Source: Bacteroidota bacterium (lineage in GTDB: Bacteria; Bacteroidota; Bacteroidia; Bacteroidales; Rikenellaceae). From it: DNA of 21,401 nucleotides. How positions within the stretch are numbered: position 1 is the stretch's first letter; every line of letters begins with the position of its first letter. Where the stretch lies: NCBI GenBank assembly GCA_023413645.1, contig JAEZPN010000103.1, positions 1 through 21,401 on the forward strand, written 5' to 3'. The notes beneath the pieces were generated by a model, which did no database searches, was not told where the DNA came from, and worked only from the letters and a program-made list of their open reading frames with translations. The translations under genes and the position numbers were made by a program. This document shows positions 15,313-21,401 of this stretch, one piece after another.

Positions 15313-16971
15313 ATGAAAAAGAGAACCTTTTTAGCAATTGCAACCATGGCGGTTGTGCTTGTAAGCGGCTTGTTTGTAGCCTGCTCGGACAAAGAGACAT
15401 CCAAAGAGACTAAGGTTAAACCCACCGAGACATTCGTGTTTTATGTTGACCTGGAGCAGCTCGGCACCAAGAGCGCTATCAACGAAGTAATCACCGACGG
15501 CAACCGCAGCCTTATGGCTACCATGCTTACGGCTTATGCCGATAACGACGAGTGGACAGAGTACACAAAGACACTTCTTAAGAATCTCGAGGTCTCAGGT
15601 TTGGATACCAAAGAGCCTGTTTATGGATATGTTAACACTACTGATGAGGGTATAGAATTTGCCGCAATTGCATCAGTATCAAGCGCGACAAAGGTCGATA
15701 AGTTTATAGAGTATTTCTCGGATATTACTGGCGAGGATATCGAGGTATATCGCAATGGAGATACTCGTGAGTTTATGATTGAGGAGTTTGCATTTGCGTA
15801 TAACAACAGCCGCTTTGTGATGATTGCAAACGACTCTGATGGTTTTAGATACAACCCCAGTCGATATGCAACCAATGTGCTTAATCGCCCCGAGGCAGAC
15901 CTCTCGGCATATGCAAAGTATGATGTTGCATTCGATGTAGATATTCCAAAGTGTATGGATATGGCAATCTATGAGTTGCAGCGTGAGATTGATGACGATT
16001 ATGAGTATCTTGAGTATTACGCTGATGAGTGGGAATACGATTGGATTATGGAGAGCATTCGTAGTAATGAGCAGACACTTAGCACCCTTAAAAACTTCAG
16101 GGAGCAGTACAACAATGCACGCATCATTCAGGGTACAACATTCATGAATGGTAAGATTGTGGCTGAGGCATCGGTAACAGGCTTCAAAGGTGGTTTTGAT
16201 GTGTGCCGCAAGGTGTCTAACGACTACTTGTCATATGTTGACAACGACGTAATGGCCGCAATGAATATCGGCGTTAATGGTAAGAACCTATCAGATATTC
16301 TCAACGAGAACATTACTTCGGAATATGCTGATATGCTTGGCTTTAGCCGCAATGAGTTCAATGTTTACTTAGGTATAATGACCGATGCAATCAAATCTAT
16401 CAATGGTGATGTAATGCTTGCACTTAATGATGTTGAGTTCAGCTATTACGGCGACCCCGTGAATGTAGATGCACTGTTGGCTGCTAATGTCAGCGACGAC
16501 TACATTATCTCGAATATCTCACAGTTTGGCGAGGGCTTCTTGACAGATTGTGGCGACAATCGCTATGGCTACACCTACGACGACTTAGTATTCTCACTCG
16601 GCCAGCAGGATAATACATTCTTTGCAACTGTAAATAACAACTTCAAGCCATTGGCAAACTCTGCAGCAAGTAAGCCATGGGCAACAGAGCTCTCAAATAG
16701 TTACGGCTATTTTGTGGTTGACATCGACAACATCATCGCTAATCGCAATATTGCGCCTTTCTATCGTTCTGCACTTGAGGAGATGGGCTCGTCTGCAAGC
16801 CATGTAAGCAAGTTAGTTGAGTCATTCAGCTATGCATATATCACTATTGAGAACCCAACAACCGTGAAGATGGTGATAGCATTCGACGACAAGAATACTA
16901 ATTCACTTGAGCAGATCGTTAAGCAGGTGGTACCAATCGCTATGAGCGAGTTGACTCGTGAACTATTCTAA
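15313..16971 (+). CDS. DUF4836-like lipoprotein
   Basis: Predicted lipoprotein of 552 residues; biochemical function unknown. The signal ends LFVAC (Cys24) and continues SDKET, an acidic stretch similar to surface-export signals. The mature part begins with a strand such as TFVFYVDLEQLGTKSAINEV, followed by long alternating alpha/beta segments, as in DUF4836 proteins of Bacteroidota (membership judged by resemblance, not a search). An acidic, Tyr-rich helix at about 224-250 (IDDDYEYLEYYADEWEYDW) stands out. No catalytic motif was recognised. It is first in an operon with an ABC ATPase 16 bp downstream and a permease, so it may be a substrate or accessory lipoprotein of that transporter. Confidence 0.75.
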   Translation: MKKRTFLAIATMAVVLVSGLFVACSDKETSKETKVKPTETFVFYVDLEQLGTKSAINEVITDGNRSLMATMLTAYADNDEWTEYTKTLLKNLEVSGLDTKEPVYGYVNTTDEGIEFAAIASVSSATKVDKFIEYFSDITGEDIEVYRNGDTREFMIEEFAFAYNNSRFVMIANDSDGFRYNPSRYATNVLNRPEADLSAYAKYDVAFDVDIPKCMDMAIYELQREIDDDYEYLEYYADEWEYDWIMESIRSNEQTLSTLKNFREQYNNARIIQGTTFMNGKIVAEASVTGFKGGFDVCRKVSNDYLSYVDNDVMAAMNIGVNGKNLSDILNENITSEYADMLGFSRNEFNVYLGIMTDAIKSINGDVMLALNDVEFSYYGDPVNVDALLAANVSDDYIISNISQFGEGFLTDCGDNRYGYTYDDLVFSLGQQDNTFFATVNNNFKPLANSAASKPWATELSNSYGYFVVDIDNIIANRNIAPFYRSALEEMGSSASHVSKLVESFSYAYITIENPTTVKMVIAFDDKNTNSLEQIVKQVVPIAMSELTRELF

Positions 16972-16987
16972 TTAATATATAGAGCAA

Positions 16988-17632
16988 GTGAAAGAGATAA
17001 GACTCAATAATGTTGTGCCAGAGATATTCGCTAATCGCAGCGATATATCGTCGGATATTTGGCTCAACGATGTTGTTTTAGAGCGTGGTAAAAGCTACCT
17101 CATCGAGGCGGCATCTGGTACGGGTAAGTCGTCGTTGTGCAGTTATCTATATGGTCAGCGTGGCGACTATAGAGGTGTTATATCGTTTGATGGCGAGGAT
17201 GTTATGAAGTATGACATCAACCATTGGTGCAACATACGCCAGCATAATATCTCTATCCTCTTCCAGGACCTGCGCCTCTTTGGTGAACTTACGGCATTGG
17301 AGAATGTCGAGATTAAGAATCGCATCACCAAGCACCGCACGCAGCGGCAGATTGAGTCGTGGTTTGAGGAGTTGGGTATTGGCGATAAGCTACACGCCCG
17401 CATCGACCGCATGTCGTACGGTCAGCAGCAGCGCGTAGCTCTAATACGCGCCCTATGTCAGCCCTACGACTTCTTGTTCCTTGATGAGCCTATCTCGCAC
17501 CTTGATGATAGAAATAGCGACATCATGCGCGACATCATCCTTCGCGAGGCGGGTGCCGCGGGTGCTGCGGTTGTGGCTACATCAATCGGTAAGCATATGA
17601 ATATTGACTACGATAAAACATTGAGTCTATGA
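16988..17632 (+). CDS. ABC transporter ATP-binding protein (LolD/FtsE/MacB-type) with altered motifs
   Basis: Cytoplasmic ATPase of 214 residues that powers the permease encoded next. The start is GTG, 16 bp after the lipoprotein stop. Motifs: Walker A AASGTGKSS (Lys47), in which the usual first Gly is Ala; Q-loop LFQDLRLF (Gln93); signature MSYGQQQRV (142-150) in place of LSGGQ; Walker B FLFLDEP (Asp166, Glu167); D-loop SHLD. The H-loop position reads VVATSIGKH, with Ser199 where the catalytic-switch His is normally found, though a His lies four residues later. It could be a slow or regulated ATPase. Its stop overlaps the permease start in ATGA, a sign of translational coupling. Confidence 0.88.
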   Translation: MKEIRLNNVVPEIFANRSDISSDIWLNDVVLERGKSYLIEAASGTGKSSLCSYLYGQRGDYRGVISFDGEDVMKYDINHWCNIRQHNISILFQDLRLFGELTALENVEIKNRITKHRTQRQIESWFEELGIGDKLHARIDRMSYGQQQRVALIRALCQPYDFLFLDEPISHLDDRNSDIMRDIILREAGAAGAAVVATSIGKHMNIDYDKTLSL

Positions 17633-18816
17633 AACTAATATGGAAATTGTTGCGTAAGCACATCAGTGTTTTTGAGTTGGCCGTATTCTTCGTTGCTAAT
17701 CTTATCGGTATGGCGGTAATCTTAGCTGGCGTGCAGATTTATAGCGATTTTAGCCCGATGCTTACGGGCGATAAGTATATCGTGGGAAGCGACTATATGA
17801 TTATCTCGCGCCCCGTAGAGCGCGTTGGTGGCGAGACACCAAAGATTACAGAGACAGAGATTGATGAGCTTCGCAACGAGGCATTTGTTGAAAACCTCGG
17901 TGTCTTTGCCTCGTCGCAGTATAGAGTTGATGGTGGCATAGATTTCAAGGGCCGAAAACTCTCTACGATGATGTTCTTTGAGTCTGTGCCCGACGAATTT
18001 ATAGATGTCGATAGCGAAGATTGGACCTTTGAGGAGGGCGATGACATAATCCCTATCATCATTCCACGCAACTATCTAAACCTCTACAATTTTGGTTTTA
18101 GCCAGACACAGGGTCTCCCCAGCATCACGGAGGATATGATTAAGCGTGTGGAGCTAACCATTCGCCTATCGGGTAATGGATATACGGACTATTACAAGGG
18201 GTATGTCGTAGGCTTCTCAGATCGCCTTAATACCATTCTCGTGCCTATGTCGTTTATGACATGGGCGAATGAATACTACTCGGCGGATAAGTCTGATGGC
18301 GCTACACGCCTAATACTCAAGGTGCAAAACCCAAGCGCGCCAGAGATTGAGGAGTATCTGCAAGAGCATGGTTATGTCGCGGAAGATAAGCCCGCAGAGA
18401 GCGGCAAGGCACTTTTCTTACTTAAAGTATTTGTTGCGGTGATAGTCGGTATCGGCGCGGTATTCAGCTTGTTATCTATAATAATTCTGACGCTGAGCAT
18501 CTACCTACTTCTTCAGAAGAATGTAAGCAAACTCGAGAACCTCGTGCTTGTCGGCTATAAGCCATCATATGTTGCCATGCCATACAACCTTTTGACGATG
18601 ATACTCAACATAAGTATCTATCTCATAAGTATAGTTATAGTATCCTATTTACAGGGGTACTACATGGAGTACATTGGCCAGTTGCTTGGCGTGACATCTG
18701 AGGCTTCGCCTGCAACATCTATCGTCGCAGGTCTTGTATTAACAGCTGTTATTACGCTCTTCAACTTCTTTATTATCCACCGTAAGATAGCACAAATCTC
18801 ACGCAAAAGATGTTAA
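17629..18816 (+). CDS. MacB/FtsX-like ABC permease
   Basis: Inner-membrane permease of 395 residues. One membrane segment near residues 15-38 (FELAVFFVANLIGMAVILAG) is followed by a periplasmic domain of about 220 residues and then three membrane segments near 262-292, 318-343 and 363-388. This layout, one plus three helices around a large extracytoplasmic domain, is that of MacB, LolC/E and FtsX-type mechanotransmission permeases. The loop after TM2, QKNVSKLENLVLVGYKPSYV, is the typical cytoplasmic coupling segment. The ATPase gene overlaps its start by four bases and an acetyltransferase gene overlaps its end by seven. Substrate unknown; the upstream lipoprotein suggests lipoprotein or envelope-stress functions. 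A lone ATPase-permease pair implies a homodimeric complex. Confidence 0.88.
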   Translation: MKLIWKLLRKHISVFELAVFFVANLIGMAVILAGVQIYSDFSPMLTGDKYIVGSDYMIISRPVERVGGETPKITETEIDELRNEAFVENLGVFASSQYRVDGGIDFKGRKLSTMMFFESVPDEFIDVDSEDWTFEEGDDIIPIIIPRNYLNLYNFGFSQTQGLPSITEDMIKRVELTIRLSGNGYTDYYKGYVVGFSDRLNTILVPMSFMTWANEYYSADKSDGATRLILKVQNPSAPEIEEYLQEHGYVAEDKPAESGKALFLLKVFVAVIVGIGAVFSLLSIIILTLSIYLLLQKNVSKLENLVLVGYKPSYVAMPYNLLTMILNISIYLISIVIVSYLQGYYMEYIGQLLGVTSEASPATSIVAGLVLTAVITLFNFFIIHRKIAQISRKRC

Positions 18817-19322
18817 TACGCCTCGCAACATACGAAGATATGAAATCGATATTGAGCATTGTTCGCAGTGCTCAATTATCGTTATCGGAACTCGGCATCG
18901 ACCAATGGCAGGATGGCTATCCCTCGGAGAATGTCATTGCAGAGGACATCGCAAATGGTGTCGGTTATGTAGCATGTGCCGAAGATGGCGATGTTGTGGG
19001 ATATGTGGCAGTAGTGCTTACGGGTGAGGAGGCATATAACCAAATAGAGATAGATAGGTGGCACACTTCGAATAGTTATGTTGCAGTACACCGCTTGTGT
19101 GTAATGGGCAACTCACGTCGCAAAGGCATTGCAATCGAACTAATGAACTTTGCCGGGGAGTTCGCGTTGAAGCATGACATCTCGGACTTCCGCATCGACA
19201 CACATAAAGGCAATGTACGCATGCTCGCATTGCTTAATAAGTTGGGATTTGAGCACGTTGGCACTATTAGCTATGATAGTGGTCTGCGCGAGGCATATGA
19301 CCTAAAGTTAAACAAGAGATAA
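18810..19322 (+). CDS. GNAT family N-acetyltransferase
   Basis: Acyl-CoA-dependent acetyltransferase of 170 residues; substrate unknown. The N-terminal half (IRLATYEDMKSILSIV, then ELGIDQWQDGYPSENVIAED) is typical of a Bacteroidota GNAT group. Strand 4 and the CoA-binding loop are HRLCVMGNSRRKGIAIELM (94-112), in which the usual Q/RxxGxG/A reads RRKGIA. The C-terminal motif FRIDTHKGNVRMLALLNKLG with YDSGLREAYD is standard. Its start codon lies inside the last codons of the permease, overlapping by seven bases, so it is translationally coupled to the transporter genes. A functional link is not implied by sequence alone. Confidence 0.9.
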   Translation: MLIRLATYEDMKSILSIVRSAQLSLSELGIDQWQDGYPSENVIAEDIANGVGYVACAEDGDVVGYVAVVLTGEEAYNQIEIDRWHTSNSYVAVHRLCVMGNSRRKGIAIELMNFAGEFALKHDISDFRIDTHKGNVRMLALLNKLGFEHVGTISYDSGLREAYDLKLNKR

Positions 19323-19344
19323 TACGATATAACTATCGAATTAT

Positions 19345-21210
19345 ATGGCAAGTTATCTACAAGTAGAGAATATATCAAAGTCGTACGGCGATAGAGTGCT
19401 TTTTAGTAATATCAGCTTCAATATCAACGAGGGTGACAAGATTGCTTTGGTGGCACCAAATGGCACGGGTAAGTCGTCACTACTGAAAATATTAGCAGGC
19501 ATTGAGCACTCCGACCGTGGTGGCGAGGTTAAGTTTATGCGCGATATTCGCGTGGCGTTCCTCGACCAGAACACGGCGTTCAACCCCGACAACACAATCT
19601 TCGAGGAGGTCTATGCTCGCATGAGCGACCTCTCACCCGCTATTGTGGAGTATGAGCAGGCCGTGGAGAGTGGCGACACAAAGCGCCTTGAGCGCGCAAT
19701 AGCGGCGATGGATGCTACGGATGGCTGGTCTATTGAGCAGAATATACGTCAGGTGCTAACATCGTTGAAGTTAACGCGCCTAAATCAACCTATGCGTGAG
19801 CTATCGGGTGGCGAGGCGAAGCGTGTGGCTTTGGCCTGCATGATGCTTCAAAATGCCGACTTCCTAATTATGGATGAGCCCACCAACCACCTCGACATCG
19901 ACATCATCGAGTATCTGGAGGGCTATCTCCAGCGTTCTCGCTGCACCCTACTTATGGTTACGCATGACCGCTACTTCCTCGATCGCGTGTGCAATACCAT
20001 CATGGAGATTGACCGTGGCGGACTATATGCCTATCGCGGCAACTACACTGAGTATCTCGAGAAGCGCGAGGAGCGCTATACGAATATGCAGGCCGAGATT
20101 GACAAGTCGCGTAACCTTATGCGCAGGGAGTTGGAGTGGATACGTAGCACGCCTCAGGCTCGTACGGGCAAGGCACGCTATCGTGTAAATGCCTTTTACG
20201 ACCTCAAGGAGAAGGCTTCGGTGAGCCTCGCTACATCGAACGTAGAGATTGACGTTGCCACATCGCGCCTCGGTCGTAAGATTATCGACTGCATGGATGT
20301 AAACCTCTCGTATGAGGGTCGCAAGATGCTCGACAACTTCTCGTATAAGTTTACGCGTGGTGAGCGCATCGGCATCGTGGGCTCAAATGGTGTGGGTAAG
20401 ACAACCTTCCTTAACCTTATGGCCCAGGTCATATCTCCCGATTCGGGCGTTATTGAGCATGGCGAGACCCTGCGCATCGGTTACTACTCGCAGCGCGGTA
20501 TAACGTTTAAACCTGGTCAGACTGTATTGGAGTGTGTGCAGGATATTGCAGATGTTGTTAAGGCGTCGGATGGTCACGCGGTATCGGCTACGACATACCT
20601 CAATCGCTTCCTCTTCCCGCACGAGACCTTCAACAAGCGTGTGGATATATTGAGTGGTGGTGAGCAGCGTCGCCTATATTTGCTGACTGTGCTTATGCGC
20701 AACCCCAATATGCTTATCCTCGATGAGCCTACTAACGACCTCGACATCATGACGTTGAACGTCTTGGAGGAGTACTTGCAGGAGTTTAAGGGGTGCTTGC
20801 TTATTGTGTCGCACGACCGTTACTTCCTCGATAAGAGTGTCGATCACATCTTCGTCTTTGAGGGCGAGGGTCGCATCAAGGACTTCGTGGGCAAGTATAG
20901 CGAATATCGTGAGTACATGAAGGAAAAGGAGGATGAGGAGCGAGCAAAGCAGCGTGTTGCTGCACCAGCGAAGCCTCAGCAGCGCACACACGACACCTCG
21001 AAGCGCAAGCTCTCGTATAAGGAGCAGCGCGAGTTGGAGCAGATTGAGGCCGACCTTGCAGCACATGGCGCAGAGCGTGCGGAGTTGGAGGCAGAGCTCT
21101 CATCGGGCACACTACCCTACGACCGCATAACAGAAATCTCAAAGCGCATCGAGGAGCTTGTCTCACTAATCGACGAGAAGGAGATGCGTTGGTTGGAGCT
21201 AAACGAGTAG
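19345..21210 (+). CDS. uup: ABC-F family ATPase, Uup-like
   Basis: Soluble tandem-ABC protein of 621 residues that acts on ribosomes or DNA-associated complexes and not in transport; no membrane segment is present. NBD1 has APNGTGKSS (Walker A, Lys43, first Gly replaced by Ala), LSGGE (153-157), MDEPTNHLD and His207. NBD2 has GSNGVGKTT (Lys352), LSGGE (436-440), DEPTNDLD and His490. The inter-domain linker (about 238-295) contains RTGKARYRVNAFYDL, typical of the P-site tRNA-interacting region. A charged C-terminal coiled coil (about 555-621) follows a PAKPQQR linker and marks the Uup subgroup. It is the last gene of the plus-strand operon, 22 bp after the acetyltransferase, and a strong terminator follows. 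Confidence 0.92.
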   Translation: MASYLQVENISKSYGDRVLFSNISFNINEGDKIALVAPNGTGKSSLLKILAGIEHSDRGGEVKFMRDIRVAFLDQNTAFNPDNTIFEEVYARMSDLSPAIVEYEQAVESGDTKRLERAIAAMDATDGWSIEQNIRQVLTSLKLTRLNQPMRELSGGEAKRVALACMMLQNADFLIMDEPTNHLDIDIIEYLEGYLQRSRCTLLMVTHDRYFLDRVCNTIMEIDRGGLYAYRGNYTEYLEKREERYTNMQAEIDKSRNLMRRELEWIRSTPQARTGKARYRVNAFYDLKEKASVSLATSNVEIDVATSRLGRKIIDCMDVNLSYEGRKMLDNFSYKFTRGERIGIVGSNGVGKTTFLNLMAQVISPDSGVIEHGETLRIGYYSQRGITFKPGQTVLECVQDIADVVKASDGHAVSATTYLNRFLFPHETFNKRVDILSGGEQRRLYLLTVLMRNPNMLILDEPTNDLDIMTLNVLEEYLQEFKGCLLIVSHDRYFLDKSVDHIFVFEGEGRIKDFVGKYSEYREYMKEKEDEERAKQRVAAPAKPQQRTHDTSKRKLSYKEQRELEQIEADLAAHGAERAELEAELSSGTLPYDRITEISKRIEELVSLIDEKEMRWLELNE

Positions 21211-21244
21211 TTTAGGTTACATCATATAACTATCTATAAAACAA

Positions 21245-21270
21245 AATGCCGTCGAACTCTCGACGGCATT
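21245..21270. terminator. Bidirectional hairpin terminator
   Basis: AATGCCGTCGA (21245-21255) pairs perfectly with TCGACGGCATT (21260-21270), an 11-bp stem with ACTC loop. It is followed by GTTTATT on the plus strand and by a TTTTGTTTT-like run on the minus strand. It lies between the end of the ABC-F gene and the convergent partial gene, so it probably ends both transcripts. Confidence 0.85.
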
Positions 21271-21293
21271 GTTTATTCAAGTTGTTACACTCT

Positions 21294-21401
21294 TTAATAG
21301 AAACCAACAATTTTCGATTCATAGTCACTCCAACCTGGTGCATATTTATATGTATCAACCGACTCTGTTGGGACATAAATAGTATCAACATAGGTATCGA
21401 A
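21294..21401 (-). CDS. C-terminus of a BspA-like leucine-rich-repeat protein (partial)
   Basis: Only the last 35 codons and stop (TAA at 21294-21296) are in view; the rest lies beyond the right edge. The peptide contains IYVPTESVDTYKYAPGWSDY followed by ESKIVGFY. The pattern I.VP..SV..YK.A.GWSDY...I.G is the standard end of LRR_5/BspA-type surface proteins in Bacteroidota, which mediate adhesion. It is too short to place further. Confidence 0.7.
   Translation of the reverse strand, partial: FDTYVDTIYVPTESVDTYKYAPGWSDYESKIVGFY

Noticed and set aside
15305..15314. ATATAACTAT seen here and again at 19327-19336 and 21224-21233
   Set aside because: Short AT-rich decamer in intergenic or leader sequence, with no fixed distance to start codons; likely chance or general leader composition.
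20674..21066. Minus-strand open frame of 130 codons inside the ABC-F gene
   Set aside because: It is antisense to intact NBD2 motifs; the leucine-rich translation is a mirror of Glu/Lys-rich codons.

Overview
The window looks like a gut-type Bacteroidota chromosome, most likely Rikenellaceae/Alistipes-like. Supporting evidence: lipoproteins with short signal peptides and BACON modules; a TonB-dependent receptor with an N-terminal carboxypeptidase-regulatory-like domain; promoter boxes matching the Bacteroidota -7 consensus TAnnTTTG with few Shine-Dalgarno sites; a BspA-type C-terminus at the right edge; and a cysteate-synthase-like enzyme, which in this phylum goes with sulfonolipid producers such as Alistipes. 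The genus is inference. No rRNA, tRNA, CRISPR array, transposase or phage gene was seen.

Region 1 (6-9562, plus strand) is one apparent five-gene operon closed by a hairpin terminator: a large multidomain surface lipoprotein, a BACON-fused DNA/RNA non-specific endonuclease lipoprotein, a secreted endonuclease/exonuclease/phosphatase enzyme, a TonB-dependent receptor, and a DUF5689-type OB-fold lipoprotein. Read together, this looks like a Sus-like machine for nucleic acid: bind and cut extracellular DNA or RNA at the surface, import fragments through the receptor, and process them in the periplasm. There is no SusD; the OB-fold lipoprotein sits where SusD would be. This is the most interesting part of the window.

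Region 2 (9563-12156) begins with about 425 bp of AT-rich DNA without an intact gene, possibly holding decayed coding sequence. A DUF456 membrane protein with atypical codon use follows. It runs tail to tail with a VanX/DdpX-like dipeptidase. The dipeptidase is divergent from a BACON lipoprotein, and two TATATTTG boxes in mirror orientation serve the two genes.

Region 3 (12178-15151, minus strand) is an operon of a cysteate-synthase/threonine-synthase-family PLP enzyme, mannose-6-phosphate isomerase, and a LuxR-type regulator with a degenerate receiver domain.

Region 4 (15240-21270, plus strand) is a tightly packed operon: a DUF4836-like lipoprotein, an ABC ATPase with unusual motifs, a MacB/FtsX-type permease, a GNAT acetyltransferase and an ABC-F ATPase, ended by a strong hairpin. 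The right edge holds the last 35 codons of a BspA-like leucine-rich-repeat protein on the minus strand.
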